Assembly (NCBI GenBank): GCA_003290165.1
Contig: QNQO01006227.1
Span: 124,001 to 188,000 of the forward strand
Source: Berberis thunbergii
Taxonomy: Eukaryota; Streptophyta; Magnoliopsida; Ranunculales; Berberidaceae
Direction: 5' to 3'
Length of the DNA stretch: 64,000 nucleotides
Below, piece by piece: positions 45,442 to 58,130 of the stretch (within the stretch, counting starts at the first letter, position 1; the number at the start of each line of letters is the position of its first letter). The notes below the pieces were generated by a model that saw nothing but the letters and a program-made list of their open reading frames with translations, ran no database searches and was not told where the DNA came from. The translations under genes were made by a program, and so were the position numbers.

Positions 45442-46192
45442 TTTTTTTTTGGAAACGAACGAGAGAATTCATTAACAACAATATTGCATAGGTAGTGAGC
45501 TAGTGAAACGGATATACAATGATATTAGACTAAAATTCAGTGTGGATAAGCTCATTGTAGAAGGCAGTGCAACTAGTAGGCAATTTTTTGGAAGATGGAG
45601 CTTGGATGCTACATATAGAATTCAAAATCTAATAATTTGTAGATGGAAGAAACCTCCCTATGGATGGCACAAATTGAATACCGATGGTTCACTGAGAGGT
45701 GATAGGGGTGGCTATGGGGCAGTCATTAGAGATGCTGATGGTGAAGTAATAGTTGCATGCACAGGGTCAGATACAAGACAGACAATAGTAAAACATGAAT
45801 TACAAGGAATAGAGGCTGGTTTAAAATTGGCTAGTCTACACCATATTCAGAAACTGGAAATATGCACTGACTCTACGAGTACTCCAATACCTAACTACAG
45901 GAAGGAATACAACATGAGACTTAAGACAGATTATCAGACGCATAATGAGAATGCTAGGATTGCTAGAAGATTACAAAATAGCTCATGACTACAGAGAAAC
46001 GAATTGGATTGCAGACAAACTTGCGAGTCTGGTACCTAACACTAAGTTCATGAAAATTTTACCTAATTCTTTTGCGCAGGATATGAAAGACATTGTGTAT
46101 GAGGATAAAATAGGCAAGGATTATGTTTGGATATAGCAATTTTATTTTCAGGTCAGGGGTTCCTAAATAACCCCGCTCACTTTCCAAACAAA
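45442..46192 (+). mobile_element. short retroposed RNase H-like segment with 14-bp duplication
   Basis: Flanked by AAAGATCCAAAGCG on both sides (45428-45441 and 46193-46206). It encodes an RNase H-like domain: WKKPPYGWHKLNTDGSLRGD (about 45645-45705), GGYGAVIRDADGEVIVACTG, KHELQGIEAGLKLASLHHIQ, EICTDSTST, then a frameshift and ETNWIADKLASLVPN (45998-46042). The family strands and catalytic Asp/Glu positions are visible. It resembles the 3' end of a plant LINE. The left end is T9GGAAACG and the right end CTTTCCAAACAAAAA, inverse to each other, which is unusual. Confidence 0.7.
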
Positions 46193-46206
46193 AAAGATCC
46201 AAAGCG

Positions 46207-47320
46207 TAGATGTGGGAGTCATTTAGTTATATGATTTGAATTTAGGATAACTAAACCTTGAGTCTATATAAGTATGTCTGAGAGTTCATTTATACAAACT
46301 AAAAATGTCACTTCTCAACAAAATATTCAGTTCAAATCAGAAATGATTTATTTCTGCCTTTAATTCTTTAAATTTCTGTAATTTATAATTCCTGCAATTT
46401 ATTTCAAGGTTTGCATTTCATTTCCTTTACATTATTTGCACTTTAATTTTTTTTTTTTGTAATTTATCTTTTGTTGTTTTTCATCTCATTCACAGTTTTA
46501 GTGTGACACAACATGAAAAGTCCCATTAAAATTCATAGTTTGGCTTTAGATGTCAGATTCCTATTAAAATTCTACTCTACACGAATTCTTGGCACACTCT
46601 ATTCCAATATCTAAGTGTTGAAATTTTAAATTTGGGGTTTCACATAATTTGCAAAATAGCTTTTTCTCAAATTGTTCCATTTTTATATGTAAATGTGAAG
46701 TTTTGCAAATAATACTGAGAGTTGTGCTCTAGAATCAAGTAGGTGAGAACTAATTAAGGATATTATCGAATTTTGTTCTTCTGGGATGAGTAACTAGTTT
46801 TCCATGTTTAAAATCTTATCAGCATTGTTCCACAATAGAAATAGGATCACTTGTAGAGAGTCTCATAGATGCGAGCTGATTCCTCCAAGTATTTATGATG
46901 ACAAACCATTCTACCATTGAATATGGAGGACTAGCCAAATTTTACAACTTCATTAGAAGCTGACAGCGTTTTGAACATCAATGCCATGTCAAAGAGAGGT
47001 GCACACATAACATATGGTAAAAGATAGGGTAGCTAGAATGTTTCTCTAGCCCAACACTCTACTTGGGAAGTGGATTGTTAGCCGACAAGATAGCATCGCA
47101 ATTTATGTCATTAACAGAGGTGTCAAATTTTCAGGTAAAAGTTCTCAAGGTTCATGTTTGAATCCTGAGAATTTTGAGATGCATTAATAAGACACAAGTC
47201 TAGCACACTGCAAATTCGCTGCAATTTATAATAGCCATCTGATAAAAAAAAGTAATACTTAACTGTTGATAACAACCACGGTTTTGGATTAGATTTTCAT
47301 AGCTTTTATCTGACACATTT
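46207..47320. other. spacer, no gene recognised
   Basis: AT-rich with a T run at about 46448-46459. I see no coding family or repeat structure. Confidence 0.4.
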
Positions 47321-48641
47321 TGTAACAATCCGATGCGATCCGCACAGTAAAATATTGTTCGCTTTGGGTTCAATCGATCCGCACGGTTTTAAAATGCCTC
47401 TTTCAGAGTATGCACAACGGACACTAGGCCCCTCTCTGGCCCTACTCATCCAGATATTGTCCTCTTTGGGATCCACAGGCTATTGGGCACCAACCCTCAC
47501 CCTCAAGGTTTTATTGCTTTCACCCACCTACTGGAGCTCCACAGGCCTCTTACTATGGGGATCCAACCTCGCACATATATAGCACATTCCCCTTCCGCAC
47601 CCAGGCGATGTGAGATTATGTAACACAATCTACCCCTCTTAGCACATATATAGCACAATCTACCCCTCTTAGGGCCCAACGTCCTCATTGGCCACACATG
47701 CCCAACGTCCACGACGGTACACTTTCGGCTGCGTCAGGTTCTGATATCATTTAATAACACTAACGACCCGATCCGCACAGTAAGATATTGTTCGCTTTGG
47801 GCCCAACCGGCCCGCACGACTTTAAAATGCCTCTTTCAGAGTATGCACAGCGGACACTAGGCCCCTCTCTGACCTTACTCATCCAGATATTGTCCTCTTT
47901 GGGATCTGCAGGCTATTGGGCACCAACCCTCACCCTCCCCCTTATGATTTTATTGCTTCCACCCACTTACTGAGGCTCCACATGCCTCTTACTATGGGGA
48001 TCCAACCTCGCACATATATAACACATCCCCCTTCCGCACTCAGGCGATGTGGGGCTATGTACCCCTTTGTAGCTCGTCCAACCTTTCTCAGGCCTATTGG
48101 GCTCTAACCCTCACCCTCAGGTCCGCCCACTTCAGGGTCTCATAGTCTACCCCTCTTAGGGCCCAACGTCCTCGTTAGTCACACAGGCCAAACGTTCACG
48201 TCGACACACTTCCGTCTGGGTCAGATTCTGATATCATTCTGTAACGACCCAATCCGCACAGTAAGATATTGTCCGTTTTGGGCCCAACAGCCCGCACGAC
48301 TTTAAAAAGCATCTTTCAGAGTATGCATAGCGAATACTGGGCCCCTCTCTGGCCCTACTCATCCAGATATTGTCTTCTTTGGGATCCGCAGGCTATTGAG
48401 CACCAACCCACACCCTCCCCCTCAAGGTTTTATTGCTTCCACCCATCTACTGGGGCTCCACAAGCCTCTTACTATGAGAATTCAACCTCGCACATATATA
48501 ACACATCCCCTTCCGCACCCAGGCGATGTGGGGCTATGTACCTCTTTATTGCTCGTCCAACCTTTCTCGGGCCTATTGGGCATGTTGGGCCTATTAAACT
48601 CCAACCCTCACCCTCAGGTCCGCCCACTCCAGAGTCTCACA
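47321..48641 (-). mobile_element. TRIM array: three LTRs and two internal segments
   Basis: On the + strand, LTR copies begin at 47321 (TGTAACAATCCGATG), about 47761 (CTAACGACCCGATCC) and 48240 (TGTAACGACCCAATCC). They share CCGCACAGTAA(A/G)ATATTGTTCG, AGAGTATGCACA, CATCCAGATATTGTC and CGCACCCAGGCGATGTG. Between them lie segments with CAGGTTCTGATATCATTT and CAGATTCTGATATCATTC, the decayed Met-tRNA primer sites (- strand). The same family as 761-1176. The first LTR is shortened. Flanks CATTT (left) and CATCT (right) are a probable 5-bp duplication of the whole array. Confidence 0.82.
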
Positions 48642-48879
48642 CATCTCCTCATAAAATGAGATAAAAGGGGTTTGACCACTCATGTCAGCTTTAGGAAAAT
48701 AGGATCAAAGAGCTTGCCACCATATGCAGCAACAAAGTCGTCTTGCTATTATTCCTTGTTAAATGTTGCCAAACAAAAATGTATTATACAGTTTCCATGG
48801 CAAATGGAATTGGAAGAGTTCACCTCATTTTCATAATTAGGACAGTCAAGTTGGCAAAATGTTCAACAAAAGTTTCTAA

Positions 48880-51800
48880 CTATCGTGGCTGTGGAGGAGC
48901 CAAGGCTTGAGAGATAATGGGAGACGGTTCCGTTGGAGTGGGAATTACTGGAAGAATTACTTTCTTCTCTATGGAGGAGCGATTGGAACCTCCAAAGCTG
49001 TCAATAGATTTCATGCATTCAGATGCATTGTTCTCTATGATCAGTGCATCCTCTAGCTCCCTTACAATGTCTACCATGCATGGCCGGTAGGCAGAGAAGG
49101 GCTCGATGCATGCCAAAGCCACCTCAACTACCCTCCACATTGCTTCTGCATGATACCCAGCCTTTATGCTTGGATCTACAATTTCATCTATTCTGGATTC
49201 ACGGATGAATGGTTTTGCCTGCACATTGAAAAACCGACAGATATGTAAGATCTTCTAAATACCTTGAAACAAAAGCACTCAGCATTTGCCAAAATCTCCA
49301 AGAATACAAGAATATCATGTCTGTTTCTTAAGAATGTAAATAATACTGTACACAGTACATATGTAGAGCTATCTACATAAACCGTAGTTTACTAAGATAC
49401 TAGCATATATAATACACAATTGAAGTAAAAGGAATGAATTGAAATTGGTGTTTGTAATCAGGAGATCATCCTTTGTAACAAGACGCGAGACTTTGACAAA
49501 AACTCAACCAGACAGACAAGATAATAAAAAATTACTATTATACATGAGAAGATATACACAACTCTTAAAATTTATATGGTCAACATATTCAGCAAGGAGC
49601 ACTAAAGCAAGGTTGTTCAACCAGTTGAACTCAACTGCAGGAATAATTCAGGAGTGGTTCTGTCTTCCGGATCTGCCTGATTTTTTCACACCATTTTGGT
49701 TTTTGACGGGGATCTTTTATGGACCCCAAAACCATATTTATGTTGTGTCGCGGTTCGAACACTAGACATGATACCATCTGCCACAAGTCTAACCAAAGAA
49801 CTAGCTCATTAGCAATTGTGGCACAACATTGTTTATCCAATTTCTTTGCTTCTTTTCTATTTTCTAATTGATATCATTGCATCTCAATAGCATTTCATTA
49901 GTATATTTGTGAGTTAAAGTTAAAAAAAAATTACAGTATAAAAGTTATCTGTTTTGAGTCTTCGTTCAAATACATGTATGTGACAAATCTGAGTGAGAGT
50001 CTACTGACTGGTTCCCTAGAGCTTTTAAGATTTAAATAAGACAACTAATTCCGATAAACTTCATCTTTTGTACATGAAGGTAAGAAACCCAGGGTGCTTG
50101 CTGCCAAAGAACGTTTACGACTAAAGAAATAAGGTTGGTGAAAACTCTATGCAATCTCATAGTTAACCGCAAAACCCTTAGTGTTCTTTGAAAGAGTTTT
50201 TTTTCTCGGAGAGCATTCTTTGAGTATTATCTTTTGAGAGAGTGCTGATTTTTCTGGTGATCTTAGAATGAAATTCTAGTTCCTGAATTTGCATGAAAAA
50301 AATTCCTTCTTGTTAAGCGACATTGGCATAGTTTGAGAGATACGTGCAGTCATCCAAACCCTTTCCACATAGCTATTGAAAAATTGGTTTGACAACCAAA
50401 CCTGACCCCCAAGTACTTTGAAAATTTATCCAGTAAAAGGCCTACATCTCTCGAATTAACATATATCATTAACACTTAGTCAAGAAGTAAATAATAACTA
50501 GAAGTTATTTTATGAGGTATAGACTACAAAAAGGATTAGGATCATACCCATTCAACTAAGCTCCATTCACTGCGTGGTCTACGTATGTTGAGAGGCTCAC
50601 GACCACTTATAATTTCTAGAAGTACCACCCCAAAGCTAAAAACATCACTTTTTACAGATAAATGCTGGGTTGAATAGTACCTGCAGTGAACAATTCAACG
50701 CTTCAGGCAGGTTTAAAGTTCCTGATAAAGTATTAGTTGGATTATAAAATTTTCATTGTTAACAGCTGCAAAAAGTTTTGAACTCTTTGCCTCAAAATTA
50801 TGACACAAATAAAACCCAAGAATTAATGACAAGGATTACTTGTGGTTGCTATTAAGTCGTGTCACTAGTCACAATATATAAAACATGTGAACAATATCTT
50901 ATCCAGTTCAGAAATAACAATGCTTGCATGCCAAATGAAGACTCAAACTTACTCTGGATCCAGGTAGCCAGCAGTTCCTCTCATTTCCAGTGAAGCACCG
51001 CTGTCTCCTTCTTGAGGAGCGTATTTTGAAAACCCAAAGTCTGCCACCTTCGCAGTCATACTTTGATCCAAAAGAATGTTGCTCGACTTTACATCTCTAT
51101 GTATCATACATCTCCCAGCAAAAGTGTGGAGATACAACAGTCCTACAAAAAATAAAAAAAATCATTAGTTACATCTCAGATGATGAAGACCTCCAAGTTT
51201 GATTATTCTCCAGTGGAGTTCAACAATAAAATTCATATACTAATGAACAGAATGATTCAGTCAAATTAGGGCTGCAACTTGGGCAGGTTGAACTCGTCCA
51301 CCCATGCATGGCCATGATTCTTATGGGATGGGAAAGCCTAGCTTGGGTTGTTCATGGGGAGCAATTTATCAAAATCCAAGAAGTTTGTTTGGTCATGCAC
51401 TAACCAGTAGGATGACCAAACCGATTAACCAGGTTGACAAACCTGACCAACTCAGGAGTTTTAGACTTTATATAATTTGAAGGCATGATATAGATAATAA
51501 ATAAAGTGTCCAAAGATGAGGTCGATCATGCACAGGTCTAACCTTTTCCAACTTTTAGCCTTAAGTCAAAACTATAGTTAACAAGTTGGTCTGTAGATTA
51601 TGACATTCTGTATACTCGACAAATATGAAATATAGTTCGAGTAATGGTTCAACAAAGTATATATTTGAACTTAAACTTTGATGTAGTCTGTCATTAATTA
51701 TATTTCTTTTGTTCTCTTAATAACAAGATAACCAAAACAAGAAAGTGAAGATTTTGATGTGCTTGCCTCTTGCGGCAGCAAGCGCAATGGAGAGTCTAGT

Positions 51801-54800
51801 GGGCCAGTCTAGAACTTTTCTTTTTGATGCTTCCCCTATACATGCAAAAAAAAAAAAAAAAAAAAAAAATGGAACAATAACACAACTATCAGCTGAAGAT
51901 CTTGAGAATAGAGATTACCGTAGAGACGATCTTGTAGAGAGCCATTGGACATAAATGGATACACAAGAATTTGTTGGTCAAATTCAAAACATTATCCAAG
52001 AAGAGGAACCAAATTGTCATTCCGCATAGCTGACAGAAGGTTTAGCTGTAGAATTAAGAAGTGTCATTCTCAAAGAGATTGAGGTGTAGACTTTAATGTT
52101 TCATTTTATTCATGACCGCAAAATAAAAGATTAGATGAGACAGATGATTTGTTATGACTTGTCTGACATCACATGGAAGTTGACAAGTCATTATGAAACA
52201 TTCACCTAGCTAGATCAGAACATATCAGTGTTCATGTTGACATTAGCAGTTCTTCATTTTGAATTGTATAGAAAACTGAGATGAGACCACAAGATATTAT
52301 GTGACATCTAAAATACGTTACCTCATTCTCAAATTCACGAGTTCCTTGAGATGAAGTTGCTGGGCGAACCTTCACTGCCACTTCTTGACCAACTGGTAGA
52401 GTACCACGATAGACAGACCCAAAGCTCCCTTCACCTATCAAAGCTTTGTATTTATTGGTGGCAATTTCAATGGATTCAAGAGTAAAAGCCTGTATGTAAA
52501 TCGACTTGAAACCAAGATCATCCATGCTGGGCACCGAGAAAACTGCATCTGTATTTTATGGGTGGATTAGTTGAGGATGAACTGGGAATCAACATCTAGA
52601 AGCTTACAAGGTTGGAACTAGCAAAAAGAATATTTCAACCCACAAGTCACGGTAATGGAGAGTAAATGGAGGCTAGGGGTCATATATAAATATTATTTCA
52701 AAGCTTTAGGATACAATCAAATGGAAATGATACATATATTCTTCTGTAGAAGTTCAATAGAACGATAAATGATACGTGAACTTACTCTTTGTGATTGTGT
52801 GGTCATTATCAAACAGTTTCCTCTGAGTTAATGATCTTATCCTGAAACCACACAGAAAGATGACTCCAACTGCAACAGCGAATAAGAGAGACCCACCTAC
52901 AACACCTCCTATAATGGTTTTCTTTGATGAATGTGAAGAGCCTTGATCATCACACATCCCAAAGCTGAAATATGAAAGTAAGAGGATCGGGTTATATAGG
53001 TTACTAGGAAGACGAATTCAAGTTTCACTTTAAACTTTTTGCTTCTGGACATATTCAAGCTATCCATACTCCGTAGTAAAATTTGATCGGTTCAACAAGG
53101 GGGGTGGAATGCCATCTCCGAAGTGAGGGTTGCATCCATAATACCTAAAAGAATATATGCACACATTTTAAACGAGTCAGATTAATTTCTTTTAATTTTC
53201 ATACATAGCTAGAAACAAGACGGCAGAGACATGAGATGAGAACTAACAATCTTGTCAAATGTGGAACAGAGACGAGAGATTCTGGAAATGGCCCCAAGAG
53301 GTCATTATGCCTTAGGTCTCTGCAGTTCAAAGATGTGGCAGATTAATTTGTAATGTCATGGCCTGGTTTACACTAACAAACTATTGGACTGGTCCAACTC
53401 ATGGTTATAAGTAACACTTAATAGATTCTCAAAATAGACTTACAAAAAACTTCAGTCTACTAGAGAAACAAATATATATGATAAAACATATGTATTGGAC
53501 CTAGATTCATTGTTTAATTTTATGTTCAAGCATAGGTTTTCGTTGTTGAGATTCAGAAAGAAAATTATACTTTTTTTTTTTTTTTTTTTAAAACTAAGAA
53601 TAGGCATTCACATTTCTAACAAAGGGGGTCTTTTGACGTCCACATGCCACCTAACACTACAAATTTTCATTTCATTCCATTTTTGCTTAAATTCTTGCCC
53701 ATTAGGTAGCAGATCAAGTTTTATGATCCCATATCTCAGTTTTGGATGACAGCCTAGATGATGTTGAGCCAGCAATGCCTTATAAAATTATTCTAAATTT
53801 TTAGGTTTGTGTTAAATCAACCATTTGGTGTATTATAGAATAAGATTATTTTATATCAGCTGACATGCACCTGCTGTTGACCTCTGTGTATACCCCAAGA
53901 AGGAAGAATAGAAAGTCAGAAGATTCAAATTCTTATAGAGATTTTTTTATATACCTCCCAGTACATAATCGCCAACTCAAAATACCACCCAATATGTTGA
54001 AAAAAATAGGGTCGCATTTCGAACAATCAACTAGTTTTGATTGTTAGTTTCTGCATGCTCATTTCAGTGATCTGTAGTTTAACACTTTTTGATAAGCAAT
54101 CCTTTCTCCATGCTTTACATCTCCTTCCCCTTGAGGTGTTTTCTCTAAGTCCTGATTTTTATGCATCTCAGACAAAGTATACTTTAGATTTCCTTCGCCA
54201 TAGTAGTATGCCCGATTGCAAATCTTGTAGCACTCACATGACAAGTCTCAATGTTTGGCTCCTGCTGGTATACCTATATATTGTGCTTTTGAGTATCATT
54301 GGTTTGTTTCTCACAGTACTTGACACTCACACTTTCCAGAAGATTCAAACTCCTATTCTTATATTTTGCCTATGTGCCATGGGATCACTTAGTTTCAACA
54401 AATAAATGAGTCTCTCACACAGTTGAATTAATATAAAACCCGACTTAAATTATGAAATTTAGCCAGATAAAGAAATTACATTGACGTCAATGCAGAAGCC
54501 CGTGGGAATGATGGGATTGTCCCTGTGAGGCGATTGTAGCTTAGATTCCTGCAAAGACATGGAAAGTTAGACTATCTGAAATAAGTAGAATTTTTAAAGG
54601 AAAGAAAAAGAAGTGTGAATCATACATGTTCTTCAGGTGGATCAGCTCAGTGATAATTGGAGGAAGTGACCCTTGAAGATCAGTGAAGGAGAGATCCCTG
54701 AAAAAAGTTTATAGAGCAACTGCTATAAGAAATCTATGTCCATTTTCACCAGTTAAACTGATTACTTTCTAATTAAATCCAGGATACTGGATTAACAGGA

Positions 54801-57800
54801 GCAAAAGCAAGAAATAAAATCATTTACACAGTGGATCAAAGATTCCTTACAAGGCTATGAGCTCATAAGCTGGTAAGTTTACATTGCAGCTCATCAAAAA
54901 CCAAATACTCACGTAATGAGTAATGTTGGATTTTTTGATAAAAAGAATTAATAAATTGATAATTTTACAGGATAACTCTTGATAGGACAAAATGGAGCAT
55001 GACATCCCACTAATTGTATCCATTGCTTCTTGCATTTTCTCCATTGAGCATATACTCACACACACGGTGGTTCTGACATGTCTTGGTTTTTTTTTTTTTT
55101 TAAATATCTACTGTGTCGTTTATATTCTTTCAACTAGGGTGGTTCATACCTCTGCGACTATGGTTTTGATACAACTTCGGCACTTATATTAACATGTTTT
55201 TGATACAAAAGATATGGGATTCAACATCTGTTTATATAATGTAATACAAATAAGTATGTTTACTATTGGAATAATCACTTTCAACTATTATGCAAATTAT
55301 ATCTTATACAAGATTCAATAATATGAGAGAAAAAGAGAGACAGTGACTGAAAGAGAGAGAGAGAGAGGTTACACTTGAGTAATGACAGAAGATCCAACAC
55401 GACTGGGCTCACAGAGGAGGCCTTGCCAAGGCAGAGGAAGACATGGGTCTCAAGACCAACCTTGCAATACTTAATTTTTTGGGTTCACAGCCACCAACTG
55501 ATCTCTGAATTCTACTATAGCATCAACTAAAACAAAAAGCATGGCACAACCACTTATGCACTAGCCAACAAGAGTTGCAGAAAAGCCAAATATAGTTTCG
55601 CTAGCTACAAAACTCTAGAAATGTAGCAATGAATGATTTCTTGTACTTCCGCTAGTTGGTTTGTGAACTAACAAATGGTAGTTGTGTTTGCAAACCATAT
55701 GGTATACTCTACTATAAGTCCATTGATCTAAATATCACTTTAGTTATGATACTGAGCCGTGAGATTTAAACTTAGTTTAAGCATTATGAAAGCCCTAGAA
55801 ACCACACCCATGATGACATTCATGCTCGGGATGGTAAAGGATCACGAATTTCACAGCTATGTTGTGATGATAGTCTTTGAATTAACAACTTTCTACCTTG
55901 AATCCCCTAGATGATAAATGGACAAGAAACAGAATTATATCAAGGACATATTGACAGTACTATTGACAAATAAGAAAAAAAAAGTTTACCATCCTTTTGC
56001 CAAGTTCCTACTGTCCAATTCTGGACTTGAAAGACCTCGTAAGCATTGCAGATAGGTCCCAATTCAAGACCAGTATTTGACAATCTGATTAAAGACACAT
56101 TAAGAACTCGATTTGCAGTAACATTCAACGCTGCTTCTCTATAATTTGTTGTTGTGCCATTGCCCTGCTGTGTAATGCTAAAGTCTTTGAATTTCAGTAC
56201 TCCATTTGCATATATATCAAACACCCTTTGCCCAAATGTAACAGAGCTATTCAGCTCTAGAAAATAGAGGTAAACCAAATACTTGTTGTCTCCGTCTTCA
56301 AGGTCATCTAATAACAACTCCAACCTTTCTGGATCATAGATGGCAGTCTGTAGCACTTGCAATGGTACAGTTGCATTAGCTCCCTCAACAGCCATGTCAA
56401 AGTTGTATATTGGGGTATAAGCATTTCCCCTTAGACTCCCACTTACATTCCAGATTCGATCATTTAGATCATACAGGTACCTGAGACAGAGCCATACACC
56501 AATTTAAATTACTTGTATTCTGTATTTATGACTTTTAAAGCCAGATGATTGATTCAAAAAAATTTACAAAATATTCATTACCTAATTATATCCAGAGTGT
56601 TTCCAATGTCCACCCTTTTGACCACACTGAAAATGCTAGTTTCAGATAGATTTGAGTAAGCCAATTGTTGATTCAGAGGCCTCAGTTCAAGCATTGATAT
56701 ATAGGTATTGCCTTTCTCCTCATGAGGCAGATGTTTATATGGTCTTTAGGAGCTCTAAAAGCAGTTTCTATCTCTGTAGAATCCACTGATGGGTTAACTG
56801 TGCCTATCATTGTGGCATTGATGGAAACGTCGAAGAATGTGTCTGAAGTAGTGCGCAGAATCAGGCCATGTAGGAATGTTCCTCTTATTAAGTAATTGAG
56901 TCCCTTAGTTGTCGTCAAATTGTAGCAACATTTGTTTTCTAAATTGTTCCCAAATAATCGAGCATGATTATAGCTAGAATCATTCACCACTGCCATAGAG
57001 ATGTTTTGGCATTTTCCTGTATTTCGGAACAAACCAAGATCTGATATCCATCTTAACTTTGTGTCTGGATCGGTAATATTTGATGGAGCACAACAACCCA
57101 AACTCACAAAACCTGCAGGAATTCATGAAATAAATCAATCAAGGTTACTTTGATAGTTTTATCATATGGGCAACAGCTTCAGCCAGTGATCAGTTGTCAC
57201 CACTAGCAATTTCGTTCCAGCCAGAACATGTATCTCTTGGATGATAAGAAATCAATAAACCATTATTGACCAATACCATATGTCTAGTTAACCAATCTAG
57301 TCCGTTGATTTTATACACAAATTAAGAGGGTAAATGTTTGTTAATCTAGGCCTGAATTTCACAAAATATGCACGTTTTAACATCCTAACTAGATTAAGCC
57401 TATGTTTGATCTACATAAAATTTTCCATGGGAAAACTTGAATATTTTCACCTTAAGCTTGAAGATGTCCATATACTATGTGAAATATTCTTTGCTCCCTC
57501 AAAGAAAACAATTTCCCCAATTTTTAGAAAAACCAAGAGGATAGGGATCATCATGATATTCATGTTCTCTATTCTCTTCCTCTTTCTCTCCTCTCCCTTC
57601 TCACACTTCCCAATTTTTTCTTGGAAAAACTTTCGTTGGAACCAAGAGGCAAAAACACCACCCCTTTAGTCGATCCCTAAGCTAAATTGCCAAGTATATA
57701 TATGCTCTACCCTTTATTGATAATGATGTTCACATGTCCAGGTAATTTTTTACTAGAACTAGCAAATAATTTAGGCAAACCCTCGAAGTCCTAAACATAA

Positions 57801-58130
57801 CTATGATAAAAACAAATCATCTATTGACTCCATGTTTGGATTATCTATCAAAACTCCCAAAGCCCTCAAAGTGATACAAATAGAAAGGGAAACCCCCAAT
57901 CTAGGCATGCCCTTAGATTGGCATGTATGGTTGCAGGGCATGGTTAGCATGAGCACATGAGTCATCCATGCTTAGTACTATGTTTAGCCCCCCACCCACT
58001 CAAAAAAAAAAAAAGAAAAAAGGTCCATGCTTTTGAAAAGTAATAAGAGGAGGATGGAAAACACTTACCTTCTTGTTGTTGTGACTGTGAACAAGTAGAA
58101 GCTGAGCAGAATAGATCCTATCATCTTCAT
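48880..58130 (-). pseudogene. SYMRK: symbiosis receptor-like kinase (SYMRK type), disabled, 15 exons
   Basis: SYMRK is a plasma-membrane receptor kinase required for arbuscular mycorrhiza and root nodule signalling. Exons (- strand order): 58069-58130, 56582-57110, 55990-56480, 55373-55526, 54626-54697, 54480-54548, 53248-53319, 53070-53144, 52786-52964, 52322-52548, 51919-52045, 51767-51835, 50953-51142, 50548-50680, 48880-49218. They encode, in order, a signal peptide (MKMIGSILLSFYLF), malectin-like region, GDPC-type motif (DPCLPLPWQGL), leucine-rich repeats, a membrane helix (GGVVGGSLLFAVAVGVIFLC), a kinase with [28 protein letters not shown] and DFG, and a C-tail ending PPQPR. Fifteen exons and this tail are what I know of SYMRK. 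Lesions: a one-base loss near 56720, TAA at 55471-55473, TGA at 55450-55452, TAA at 51992-51994, and a frame mismatch between exons 1 and 2. Intron 12 has a GC donor. Splice sites and other exons are intact, so decay looks recent. Confidence 0.88.
49678..49835 (-). mobile_element. probable tRNA-derived SINE in the last SYMRK intron
   Basis: On the - strand it shows an A-box-like TGAGCTAGTTCTTTGGTTAG, then GTGTTCGAACCGCG (B-box-like) about 35 bp later, and ends in a short A-rich tail (GTGTGAAAAAA). No clear duplication was found. Confidence 0.4.

Noticed and set aside
47355..48664. Several short ORFs starting MFALGS/MFALGP/MSVLGP
   Set aside because: They are the same LTR segment of the TRIM array read three times, so repeats and not genes.
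48880..52534. Functional receptor kinase made from the intact kinase exons only
   Set aside because: Exon 11 carries an in-frame stop and no start or promoter for a kinase-only product is visible.
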